64,000 nt of DNA, taken from assembly GCA_036489755.1 (NCBI GenBank), contig DASXFD010000046.1:1-64000 (forward strand), read 5' to 3'. The notes below the pieces were generated by a model, which was not told the origin of the DNA, ran no database searches, and was given only the letters and a program-made list of their open reading frames with translations. The position numbers and the translations under genes are program-made. The DNA is from JABFXX01 sp036489755 (lineage in GTDB: Bacteria > Myxococcota_A > Polyangia > Haliangiales > Haliangiaceae). Of the stretch, positions 1-7,895 are shown in pieces (the first letter of the stretch is position 1; every line of letters begins with the position of its first letter).

Positions 1-9
1 CGACCCTGG

Positions 10-1209
10 TCAGCCGGGCCCATCGACCGAAGCCAGCAGGTAGTCGCCGAGCGTGTTCTTGAGGATCTCCGACGAGCCGCCCGCGATCTCGTAGGTCTTG
101 GCGTCGCGCAAGTAGCGGCCGAACGGTGCCGTTTCGAGGCAGCCGCGGACGCCGCAGATCTGGATTGCCTGGAGCGCGGTGCTCACCGCGGTCCGCGTGG
201 CCACGAGCTTGGCCGAAGATGACCAGCGCTGGATGTCGAGCAGGGCCCGCTTGCGGGCGTCGGAGTCGCTGGGCAGCGCGTGCGTGCCGTGCGCGGCATC
301 GAGGTGCGTTGCGGCTTCGTAGGTGAGCAGGCGCGCGGCGTCGATCTCGGCGAGTAGCTCGGCGAGGTACCACTGGATGCCTTGCATCTCGATCACGTAG
401 TGGCCGAATGCGCTGCGCTTGTCGGCGAAGTGGAGGGCGCCCGAAAATGCGGCGCGCGCGATGCCGCAACCGATCGCGGCGGCGAGCACGCGCGAGTGGT
501 CGAGCGTGGTCGCGGCGGCGCGAATGCCGCGGCCGTCTTCGCCGATGAGGTGATCGAGCGGCACGCGCGCGCCTTCGAGGATCAGATCGACGTGCGGACC
601 GTTGCGGAGGCCGAACGTGCGCGTCGACGGTGGTGCGTCGAGGCGTGCACCGGGCGTGTCGGAGGGGACGGCGAATGCAGTCACGCCGCGCTCGGTCTGC
701 GCGAGGATCACGAACAGCTCGGCGGCCGATGCGCTGGTCACGAACGACTTCTTGCCGTCGAGGACCCACGCGTCGCCGTCGCGGCGGGCGCGCGTGTCGA
801 GCTGTTTGACGTCGCTGCCGCCGCGCGCCTCGGTCATCGCGAACGAGCAGAGCAGGCCGTCGGCGAAGCGGGGCAGGTAGCGTTGCTTGAGCGAGTCGTT
901 GCCGAACAAGTGGATCGTCTCGCCGGCTTGAAAGATCGTGATGAGCGACGTCGCGGTCGCGGCGCTCGCCGCGGCGACCTCTTCGAAGATCGTGACGAGC
1001 TCGGTGAACGGCCGGCCGCCGCCGCCGAGCTCGCGCGGGAACGTTGCCGCGGTGAAGCCGGCGCGCGCGAGTGCACGCATGACGTCTTTCGGGTAGACGT
1101 CGTCGCGATCGATCGCGTCGGCGGCGGGCGCGACGACTTTGCCGACGACGTCGGCGACGTGTGCGGCGAACGCGGGCTCGACGCGCGGCTCCCAGACCGA
1201 GAATTCCAT
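10..1209 (-). CDS. acyl-CoA dehydrogenase family protein
   Basis: FAD-dependent alpha,beta-dehydrogenation of an acyl-CoA, passing electrons to ETF. The 399-residue protein has the usual family length. The flavin/substrate motif AMTEARGGSD lies near residues 124-133. Near the C-terminus YEIAGGSSEI (about 373-382) supplies the probable catalytic base Glu374, which matches the medium-chain enzyme position. I start at the ATG at 1209 (MEFSVWEP); the frame stays open upstream, but that stretch overlaps the next gene and reads as Arg/Ser-rich noise. Chain-length preference cannot be read from sequence. The next gene upstream on the same strand ends 19 bases away, so the two may be co-transcribed. 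Confidence 0.93.
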   Translation of the reverse strand: MEFSVWEPRVEPAFAAHVADVVGKVVAPAADAIDRDDVYPKDVMRALARAGFTAATFPRELGGGGRPFTELVTIFEEVAAASAATATSLITIFQAGETIHLFGNDSLKQRYLPRFADGLLCSFAMTEARGGSDVKQLDTRARRDGDAWVLDGKKSFVTSASAAELFVILAQTERGVTAFAVPSDTPGARLDAPPSTRTFGLRNGPHVDLILEGARVPLDHLIGEDGRGIRAAATTLDHSRVLAAAIGCGIARAAFSGALHFADKRSAFGHYVIEMQGIQWYLAELLAEIDAARLLTYEAATHLDAAHGTHALPSDSDARKRALLDIQRWSSSAKLVATRTAVSTALQAIQICGVRGCLETAPFGRYLRDAKTYEIAGGSSEILKNTLGDYLLASVDGPG

Positions 1210-1228
1210 CCTGCGAAGGTAACCGAAT

Positions 1229-1726
1229 CTAGAGCTTCTTCTCGGCGGCGTAGATGTGTTGCAGCGAGTCGGAGACGGCGACGGCGGCGAACACACCGGC
1301 GACGAAGCGCGTGACCCGCGGCGCCAGCACGAAGCCGATGCCGAGCGCGCCGGCGATCCACGGCGCGATGCACAGCGGGCACGTGACGAGCTCGCCGATC
1401 GCGCGCTGCATGCCGTGGCCGCGGGCACGTTCTGCGACCTCGCCGGAGCCGGTCGACTTCTGGTAGCGCACGAACGGCGCGCGCAGCGGGCTGGTCACCC
1501 GATCTTTGGTCGCGATGCGCGCGAGCTTGTGCGTCGCGATCGACATCAGCGCGAGGTCACGCCACGGAATCTGTTTCGGCAAGCGATCGGCGCACGTCGC
1601 GAGAAACGTCGTCATGCCGGCGGCCCAGATGGTCATCAGCGTGGCGTGGGCGGCGAGCGGGGTCGCCTCGGTCGGGCTGTATCGCGCGACGAGCCCGCGC
1701 GGCGTATCGATCGTGTGCTGCTGCAT
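1229..1726 (-). CDS. DUF1360 family membrane protein
   Basis: A 165-residue protein of unknown biochemical role. It shows the DUF1360 hallmarks: a hydrophobic N-terminal third, ATHKLARIATKDRVTSPLRA around residues 65-83, and GELVTCPLCIAPWIAG around 111-126 leading into a second pair of membrane segments. The CPLC pair could be redox-active or bind metal, which is only an inference. A good ribosome-binding site (AAGGAGAC) precedes the ATG at 1726. Relatives are often annotated as putative membrane or spore-coat-like proteins. Confidence 0.8.
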   Translation of the reverse strand: MQQHTIDTPRGLVARYSPTEATPLAAHATLMTIWAAGMTTFLATCADRLPKQIPWRDLALMSIATHKLARIATKDRVTSPLRAPFVRYQKSTGSGEVAERARGHGMQRAIGELVTCPLCIAPWIAGALGIGFVLAPRVTRFVAGVFAAVAVSDSLQHIYAAEKKL

Positions 1727-1859
1727 CGGTCGTCTCCTTAGCGAGACGGATGTGCATGCGATGTACCGCGATCGCTGTCATTCTGGCGCGCGCGTCACGA
1801 TGGCGCGCGAGGCTTCGCATGGATAGCGAGCGGCATGCGTGCTGCTAAGCGATCCGCGC

Positions 1860-2342
1860 ATGATGCGTTCTCTCATCGTCACCGCGCTGTTGTGCTCGCC
1901 CGCGCTCGCCGCGCCCGGTTCATCGCCGCCACCGCAAGCGGCTCCCCCGTCGGTATATCGGTTCGACGTGTCGGTCGCCGGCATCGACGCCACACCGGCG
2001 ACGTACACGATGGTGCTCGCCGAGAATCGCCGCGGCGAGCTCAGCTCGGGCACGAACATCGCGTACCCGACGGCGGCGGGTGCCACGTCGCGCGAGCAGC
2101 TCGGCATGGAGCTCGAGCTGTCGTACGCGAACCACAACGGCGTGCTGTTCGTCGAGGGCGAGTTCGAGATGAGCGCGCTCGTGCCGAGCGCCGGCACGTC
2201 GAGCCCGACGTGGGGCAGGTTGCACGTCAAGGATCTCGTGGTGCCGGTGTCGCCGGGCAAACCGACGCTGCTCACGAGCGTCTACGACGTCTCCGTGCAT
2301 CGCCGATACGACGTCACGATCACGGCACAGAAGCTGATCTAG
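1860..2342 (+). CDS. secreted protein of unknown function
   Basis: A 160-residue protein starting MMRSLIVTALLCSPALA, a clear Sec signal peptide with probable cleavage after ALA near residue 17. The mature part has a Pro-rich stretch (SSPPPQAAPP) and then a beta-rich domain ending in ITAQKLI. I recognise no family. Two adjacent ATGs (1860 and 1863) are both possible starts. It lies divergent from the DUF1360 gene with a 133-base intergenic region between them. It stops 26 bases before the aconitase gene, so it may share that transcript. Confidence 0.6.
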   Translation: MMRSLIVTALLCSPALAAPGSSPPPQAAPPSVYRFDVSVAGIDATPATYTMVLAENRRGELSSGTNIAYPTAAGATSREQLGMELELSYANHNGVLFVEGEFEMSALVPSAGTSSPTWGRLHVKDLVVPVSPGKPTLLTSVYDVSVHRRYDVTITAQKLI

Positions 2343-2368
2343 GCATCGACGTTGCTTGCTCGGAGATC

Positions 2369-4321
2369 ATGGCCAAGAACGTCGCGCAAAAACTCATCGA
2401 GTCGCATCTGGTCGAGGGTGCGCTGGAGCCCGGCGCCGAGATCGGGCTGCACATCGCTCAGACGTTGACGCAGGACGCGACTGGCACGCTCGTCATGCTC
2501 GAGCTCGAGGCGATGGGCGTGCAGCGCGTGCGCACCGAAGTGTCGGCGCAATACGTCGATCACAACCTGTTGCAGGAAGACTTCAAGAACGCCGACGATC
2601 ACCTGTTCTTGCGCTCGGCGTGTCGGCGCTTCGGCGTCTGGTACAGCCCGGCGGGCAACGGCGTGAGTCACCCGCTCCACATGGAGCGCTTCGGCAAGCC
2701 AGGCAAGACGCTGCTCGGCTCCGATAGCCACACGTGCGCGGCGGGCGCGCTCGGCATGCTCGCGATCGGCGCCGGCGGGCTCGAGGTCGCGCTCGCGATG
2801 GCGGGCGAGCCGTTTCACCTGCGCATGCCGAAGATCTTCGGCGTGACGCTCGACGGCACGCTGCCCGATTGGGTGAGCGCGAAGGACGTGATCCTCGAGA
2901 TGCTGCGCCGCCACGGCGTGACCGGCGGCCTCGGCAAGATCATCGAGTATCGCGGGCCGGGCCTCGCGTGTCTGTCGGCGATGGATCGTCACGTGATCGC
3001 GAACATGGGGGCCGAGCTCGGCGCGACCTCGACGGTGTTCCCCGCCGACGGCGAGGTGCGGCGGTTCTTGCGCGCGCAAGGTCGCGAGCGCGACTACACC
3101 GAAGTCGTCGCCGACCCGGGCGCGACGTACGACCTCGAGGATCGGATCGATCTGTCGGCGCTCGAGCCGCTGATCGCGCTGCCGTCGAGCCCGGGCAACG
3201 TCGTGCCGGTGCGCGAGGTCGCCGGCCGCGAGATCTATCAGGCGTACATCGGGTCGTCGGCGAACCCGGGCTATCGCGATTTCGCGATGGCGGCCGAGAT
3301 CGTGAAGGGCAAGCACGTCAACGATCGCGTGTCGTTCGACATCAACCCGACGTCGCGCCAGATCCTCGAGAACCTCGTCGTGGATGGCTACGTCAACACG
3401 CTGCTCCACGCGGGCGCGCGGCTGCATCAAGCGGGCTGCAACGGCTGCATCGGGATGGGCCAGGCGCCGGCGACCGAGCGCATCAGCTTGCGCACGGTGC
3501 CGCGGAACTTTCCGGGCCGCTCGGGCACGCGCGAGGACAAGGTCTACTTGGTGTCGCCGGAGACCGCGGCAGCATCGGCGCTCACCGGCACGATCACCGA
3601 TCCGCGCACGCTCGACATGGCGTACCCGAAGGTCCGCGATCCGGACCACGTGCAGCTCGATCGCGAGATGCTGGTCTCGCCGCTGTCGGTCGAGCGCGCG
3701 TTGCCGATCGCGCTCGAGAAAGGCCCGAACATCCACGCGCTGCCGGTCCTCGATGCGCTGCCCGACGACCTCGACGCGCCGGTCTTGCTCAAGCTCGGCG
3801 ACGACGTCTCGACCGACGAGATCCTGCCCGCCGGTGCGCGCGTGCTGCCGTACCGCAGCAACATCGAGCACATCAGCGAGTTCGCGTTCGAGCCGATCGA
3901 CTCGAGCTATCCAGGCCGCGCGCTCGAGGCGCATCGCACCGGCCACGTGATCGTCGCCGGCAAGAACTACGGGCAGGGCTCGAGCCGCGAGCACGCCGCG
4001 CTCGCGCCGCGTTATCTCGGGCTGCGCATCGTGATCGCGCGGCAGTTCGCGCGCATTCACCAGGGCAACCTCATCAACTTCGGCGTGCTGCCGCTCGTGT
4101 TCCACGATCCGGCCGACTACGACAAGATCGAGCAGGACGACTTCATCGTCGTGCACGGGCTGCATCAGGCCTTGCACGACGGCAGCTCGCTCGAGCTGGA
4201 AGATCGCACGCGAGGATTTCGATTCCGCGCCGATCATCAGCTGTCGCCGCGCCAGCGCGAGATGGTGCTCGCCGGCGGGCTCATTCCGCTGATGCGTCAT
4301 CGCTTCGAGCACGCGGCCTGA
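2369..4321 (+). CDS. aconitate hydratase (Aquifex-type)
   Basis: Isomerises citrate to isocitrate in the TCA cycle through a [4Fe-4S] cluster. At 650 residues it is shorter than AcnA (about 890) and fits the short putative aconitase family first noted in Aquifex. Cluster ligands are visible as Cys123 in GSDSHTCAAG and Cys357/Cys360 in GCNGCIGMG. The C-terminal swivel domain holds NYGQGSSREHAAL with the substrate-binding Ser-Ser-Arg. The start at 2369 (MAKNVAQKL) has a GGAG ribosome-binding site. It is followed after 44 bases by a CBS protein. Isopropylmalate isomerase is a distant relative, but the fused large and small domains argue for aconitase. Confidence 0.93.
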   Translation: MAKNVAQKLIESHLVEGALEPGAEIGLHIAQTLTQDATGTLVMLELEAMGVQRVRTEVSAQYVDHNLLQEDFKNADDHLFLRSACRRFGVWYSPAGNGVSHPLHMERFGKPGKTLLGSDSHTCAAGALGMLAIGAGGLEVALAMAGEPFHLRMPKIFGVTLDGTLPDWVSAKDVILEMLRRHGVTGGLGKIIEYRGPGLACLSAMDRHVIANMGAELGATSTVFPADGEVRRFLRAQGRERDYTEVVADPGATYDLEDRIDLSALEPLIALPSSPGNVVPVREVAGREIYQAYIGSSANPGYRDFAMAAEIVKGKHVNDRVSFDINPTSRQILENLVVDGYVNTLLHAGARLHQAGCNGCIGMGQAPATERISLRTVPRNFPGRSGTREDKVYLVSPETAAASALTGTITDPRTLDMAYPKVRDPDHVQLDREMLVSPLSVERALPIALEKGPNIHALPVLDALPDDLDAPVLLKLGDDVSTDEILPAGARVLPYRSNIEHISEFAFEPIDSSYPGRALEAHRTGHVIVAGKNYGQGSSREHAALAPRYLGLRIVIARQFARIHQGNLINFGVLPLVFHDPADYDKIEQDDFIVVHGLHQALHDGSSLELEDRTRGFRFRADHQLSPRQREMVLAGGLIPLMRHRFEHAA

Positions 4322-4365
4322 CGTGCGGTGGCACACGCGCTGCTCTGCCGTCGATCGGAGGCACC

Positions 4366-5151
4366 ATGAAGATCCGAGACGTGATGAGGCCGGCGCGGTG
4401 GGTCGTCGAAGAAGACATGTTGTTGCGTGCGGCGGAGCACCTGATGGCGCGCCACCGCGCGCGATTTCTGCCGGTCGTCGATGCAGGCAAGCTCGTAGGG
4501 CTGCTCTCGGAGCGCGACGTGCTCGCGTTTCGTGCGAAGGACGGCAATTTCGCCGACTGGTGGCGCGCGCCGGTCGCGGCCGCGATGGAGTCGGTTCCGG
4601 AGACGGCCGATCCCGACGACGACATCGATCTCGATCGGATCGCGGGCGAGCAGCTCGAAGTGCTGCCGGTCGTCGAGAACGAATATCTCGTCGGGATGGT
4701 CACGGCCGCCGACGTGCTCGATGCCGAGGCCCACGCGACTGCGACGCCCGCGCAGCCGGCCGAAGCGACCGCGGCCGATGCGATGACGGAGGATCCGTGG
4801 ACCTGCCGGCCGACCGACTCGCTCGTCGACGCCGCGAAGCTGATGGTCGACTACGAGGTTCGCCACCTGCCGGTGATCGAGAACGGCGAGCTGATCGGGA
4901 TCTTGAGCGATCGCGACATCCGCACGCTCGCCGGCGATCCGGCGCGGTTCGCCGAAGACGGCGACAGCGCGCTCGTCGTGCGCGATGCGATGACGGCGAA
5001 TCCGATCGCGGTCGCGACGACGCAACCGTTGCGCGAGATCGCGGCCGAGCTGATCGAGGACAACATCGGCGCGCTGCCGGTTGTCGACGAGGGCGGCAAG
5101 CTCGTCGGCATCATCTCGTACGTCGATGCGTTGCGCGCGCTCGCCGCGTGA
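4366..5151 (+). CDS. four-CBS-domain protein
   Basis: A 261-residue protein built almost entirely of CBS motifs. The first pair (about 1-130) contains MKIRDVMRPARWV and FLPVVDAGKLVGLLSERD. The second pair (about 140-261) contains ADAMTEDPWTCRPTDS, HLPVIENGELIGILSDRD and ALPVVDEGGKLVGIISYVD. CBS pairs bind adenine nucleotides and usually act as energy sensors for a partner protein. No enzyme or channel domain is attached, so the partner is unknown. A CGGAGG ribosome-binding site sits 4 bases before the ATG. A methyltransferase-like gene follows after 4 bases, so the two are probably co-transcribed. Confidence 0.9.
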   Translation: MKIRDVMRPARWVVEEDMLLRAAEHLMARHRARFLPVVDAGKLVGLLSERDVLAFRAKDGNFADWWRAPVAAAMESVPETADPDDDIDLDRIAGEQLEVLPVVENEYLVGMVTAADVLDAEAHATATPAQPAEATAADAMTEDPWTCRPTDSLVDAAKLMVDYEVRHLPVIENGELIGILSDRDIRTLAGDPARFAEDGDSALVVRDAMTANPIAVATTQPLREIAAELIEDNIGALPVVDEGGKLVGIISYVDALRALAA

Positions 5152-5155
5152 CGTC

Positions 5156-5746
5156 ATGCTGTCGATCGTGCTGCCGATCGTGCTGACCGACGCCGCGCTC
5201 GACGCACTCGTTCCCGACGAGCTTCGGCACCTGTCGGCGGTGCACTGGACGCCGGTCGCGGCGGCGGTGCGCGTGGCCGAGCTCGTCGCGTTACGCGATG
5301 GCCAGCGCCTGCTCGACGTCGGTGCGGGCGCCGGCAAGCTGTGCTGCGCGGGCGCGATGCTGTCGCGCGGGGCGTGGTGCGGCATCGAGCAGAATCGGAT
5401 GCTCGTCGCGGCGGCGGCACGCCTCGCGAGCGCGCTCGGGGTCGCGGACCGCGCGCGAGTCGTCCACGGCGACGCGTTCGCGATCGACTGGGATGCGTTC
5501 GACGTCCTCTACTTCTACAACCCGTTCGAGCAGCCGCTGTTCGGCGGCAACAGCGCGCGCGAGCGCTTCGTGCGCGCACGGGCACGCCTCGCGGAGCTGC
5601 ACGTCGGCGCGCGCGTGGTGACGCTCAACGGCCTGGGTGTCGTGATGCCGAGCGGGTTCGAGCGGGTGTCGTGCGAGCGCCTCGCGGGTGTCGGCCTCGA
5701 CCTCGAGTGCTGGATCCGGCGCGACGCGACGACAGCCTCGCGCTGA
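5156..5746 (+). CDS. class I SAM-dependent methyltransferase-like protein
   Basis: A 196-residue protein with the SAM-binding glycine loop RLLDVGAGAGKLC near residues 49-61 and an acidic residue after strand 2 (WCGIEQNRML). A post-I motif VLYFYNPFEQPLF sits near residues 120-132. The Tyr/Phe-rich YFYNPFEQP resembles the catalytic NPPY/DPPY-like position of several small-molecule and protein methyltransferases, but the substrate cannot be predicted. It begins 4 bases after the CBS gene, which points to coupled expression. Confidence 0.7.
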   Translation: MLSIVLPIVLTDAALDALVPDELRHLSAVHWTPVAAAVRVAELVALRDGQRLLDVGAGAGKLCCAGAMLSRGAWCGIEQNRMLVAAAARLASALGVADRARVVHGDAFAIDWDAFDVLYFYNPFEQPLFGGNSARERFVRARARLAELHVGARVVTLNGLGVVMPSGFERVSCERLAGVGLDLECWIRRDATTASR

Positions 5747-5825
5747 GCGCACGATTCCGACGGAGCGCACGCCCGTGGCGGACCCGCACGATTGCTCGAG
5801 CGATCGCCGGCGGTACGGTCGCGGC

Positions 5826-6398
5826 ATGACCATCTTCAATCGCGAAACTGTCTTCGTCGAGCGGCGTCAGCCGCAGCTGCGGTGGAGCGCGATCTTCGCC
5901 GGCGCCGCGATCTCCATCGGCGTGTGGACGTTGCTCCAGGTCTGGGGAATCGGGATCGATCTGGCGTCGATCGATCCGTCGCACGAGACCGATCTGCGCG
6001 GCGCGAGCATCGGCGCGGGATTCATCTCGCTGATCGCGCCGATCCTCGCGGTGTTCGTCGCCGGCATCTTCAGCGGCTGGCTCGCCAACACCGTCGAGCG
6101 CGGGCTCGGCGCGGTGCACGCGCTCGTGGTGTGGGCGCTGACCGTGCTCGCAGCCGGCGCGGCGATGATGTCGTTCGTGCCGATGATCGCGATGCCGTCC
6201 ACCGGCTCGACCGATCATCTGCGCTTCGCGATCCACGCCGGTCACGCGCTGATGTGGATCGGCGGCTCGCTGGTGATCTCGCTCGTCGCGGCGCTACTCG
6301 GCGGCGCGCTCGGCGTGATGCGGATGCGGCGTCGCCAGCCGCCGGTGGCGGTCCGGACGACGGCGCCTTCCGAGATCGTCGTGCCGACCGACGTGTAG
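5826..6398 (+). CDS. four-helix integral membrane protein, function unknown
   Basis: A 190-residue protein with four clear hydrophobic segments: residues about 18-40 (WSAIFAGAAISIGVW), 65-90 (FISLIAPILAVFVAG), 100-125 (HALVVWALTVLAAG) and 145-170 (LMWIGGSLVISLVAALLGG). The N-terminus MTIFNRETVFVERRQPQLRW is basic, as expected for a cytoplasmic end. I recognise no named family. It is followed 38 bases later by the exported PDZ protein, so a joint role at the envelope is possible but not shown. Confidence 0.7.
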   Translation: MTIFNRETVFVERRQPQLRWSAIFAGAAISIGVWTLLQVWGIGIDLASIDPSHETDLRGASIGAGFISLIAPILAVFVAGIFSGWLANTVERGLGAVHALVVWALTVLAAGAAMMSFVPMIAMPSTGSTDHLRFAIHAGHALMWIGGSLVISLVAALLGGALGVMRMRRRQPPVAVRTTAPSEIVVPTDV

Positions 6399-6436
6399 CG
6401 CGGACCTTGCACAGCTCGACGCTAGGAGGTCTCGCA

Positions 6437-6895
6437 ATGAAACTCACAGCAATCATGTTTGCGGCAGCACTCGTTCCGGCCACGGCGTTCGCCGGAGAGG
6501 GTTCGAACACCACCACGAACCACGAAGACATGTCGCAGACGCAGGATCAGGTCAAGACCGACGAGCCCACGCTCGGCGTGACGGTGACACAGCTGTCGAC
6601 CGATCAGCGCACGCATTTCGGTGCGCCGACCGACAGCGGGCTGCTCGTGTCGAAGGTCGACTCCGATAGTCCGGCGCAGCGCGCGGGCATCAAGGTCGGC
6701 GACGTCATCACGAAGATCGGCACCAACAAGCTGATGACCGCGTCGGACGTCGACACGTTCCTCGGCACGGCGCAGCAGGGCAGCAGTCAGAAGGTCGCGA
6801 TCCAGGTGATCCGCAACGAGAAGACGCTCACGCTGCACGTGACGCCGACGGCGTCGCAGAGCTCGCCGGGCATGTCGGGCTCCGGCGACATGTAG
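6437..6895 (+). CDS. exported single-PDZ-domain protein
   Basis: A 152-residue periplasmic protein. A signal peptide MKLTAIMFAAALVPATAFA covers residues 1-19. A PDZ domain spans about 45-135, with the carboxylate-binding region near LGVTVTQLS and the hallmark SPAQRAGIKVGDVITKIG near 78-95. No protease domain is attached, so it may present substrates or bind C-termini of outer-membrane proteins. The tail is Ser/Gly/Met-rich (SSPGMSGSGDM). A perfect AGGAGG ribosome-binding site lies 7 bases before the ATG. Confidence 0.85.
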   Translation: MKLTAIMFAAALVPATAFAGEGSNTTTNHEDMSQTQDQVKTDEPTLGVTVTQLSTDQRTHFGAPTDSGLLVSKVDSDSPAQRAGIKVGDVITKIGTNKLMTASDVDTFLGTAQQGSSQKVAIQVIRNEKTLTLHVTPTASQSSPGMSGSGDM

Positions 6896-6901
6896 CTCGC
6901 G

Positions 6902-7822
6902 TCAGCTCGCGCGGCGCGCCGCGGTATGTGACCGCGCGTGCGTCGCGCGATGCGTTCGTGCACGAGGCGCGGCGCGGCGCCGGCGATGTGCAGGCGGCTC
7001 GTGACTCGCGCGAGGCGCGGCCTCGGGTCCGCCGAGCGACGCGCGCAACGCGGCCATGAGGTCGGGGATGTGCGGCGCGGCCGGCGCTTCCGGCGCGACG
7101 ATCGTCTCGCCGGTCTTGGCCTTGTCGGCGAGCAGGTCGCGCACGCGATCCTTCACCTCGTCGCGATACTGCGACATGTCGAGCTCGTCGTGCTCGAGGT
7201 GGCCGATCAGCTGGCGCGCGAGCGCGAGCTCGCTCGATTTCGGCTCGGGCAACGCGTCGACGCCGGGCCACGGCTTGATCTCGTCGAGGTAGCGCAGCTG
7301 GTGCATCGCGAGCCCGGTCTCGTAGGGCCGCACCATCACGACGTAGCTATTGCCGCGCGCCGCATAGCGAGCGATCCCGACGAGCTTCGCCTGCGCGAGC
7401 GCGTCGCGCAGGAGCCGGTACGGCCGCGCGCCGCCGCGACCCGGCTCGAGGTAGTACGTGCGCTCGACGAAGATCGGATCGACCGCCGCGGCCGGCACGA
7501 ACTCGACGAGCGCGATCGCTTCGTCGGCGACCGCGTCGAGCGCGTCGAGCTCCTTCGGCGACAGCTCGATCATCACGCCCTTGCGCAGCTCGTAGCCCTT
7601 CGCGATGTCATCGCGCTCGACCTTGCCGTGCGTCGGGCAGACGTATTGCTGTTTGAGTCGCTCGCCGCAGCCCGCGTGGATCATGTGGAAGTGGACCTCG
7701 TGCGTGTGCTCGCTCGTCGAGACGATGCGCACGGGGATCGATACGAGGCCAAACGAGATGCTCGCGCTCGCGATCGATCGAGTGCCCGCGGCGCGCTCGT
7801 GCTGCTGATGCTTGGGAGCCAT
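6902..7822 (-). CDS. ku: non-homologous end-joining protein Ku
   Basis: Bacterial Ku binds double-strand DNA ends as a homodimeric ring and recruits LigD. The 306-residue protein opens with the family signature SASISFGLVSIPVRIV (about 20-35), followed by CPTHGKVERDDIAKGYE and RTYYLEPGRGGARPY, all typical of the bacterial Ku core. The tail after about residue 270 is very basic (repeated His/Arg), matching the DNA-binding C-terminal extension of many bacterial Ku proteins. The ATG at 7822 (MAPKHQQHE) gives the right N-terminus. It is divergent from ligD with 73 bases between the two starts, so they probably share a control region. Confidence 0.96.
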   Translation of the reverse strand: MAPKHQQHERAAGTRSIASASISFGLVSIPVRIVSTSEHTHEVHFHMIHAGCGERLKQQYVCPTHGKVERDDIAKGYELRKGVMIELSPKELDALDAVADEAIALVEFVPAAAVDPIFVERTYYLEPGRGGARPYRLLRDALAQAKLVGIARYAARGNSYVVMVRPYETGLAMHQLRYLDEIKPWPGVDALPEPKSSELALARQLIGHLEHDELDMSQYRDEVKDRVRDLLADKAKTGETIVAPEAPAAPHIPDLMAALRASLGGPEAAPRASHEPPAHRRRRAAPRARTHRATHARSHTAARRAS

Positions 7823-7895
7823 GCCCGTCGGGTTGCATGGAACGTGCCCGGGCGCTCGCATGCGGCTGGCATCGCGCTCGCATCCGAGATTGTTG

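Noticed and set aside
2339..5151. Long open frames on both strands over the aconitase and CBS genes
   Set aside because: They are out-of-frame mirrors of clearly recognised genes, with low-complexity Arg/Ala composition.
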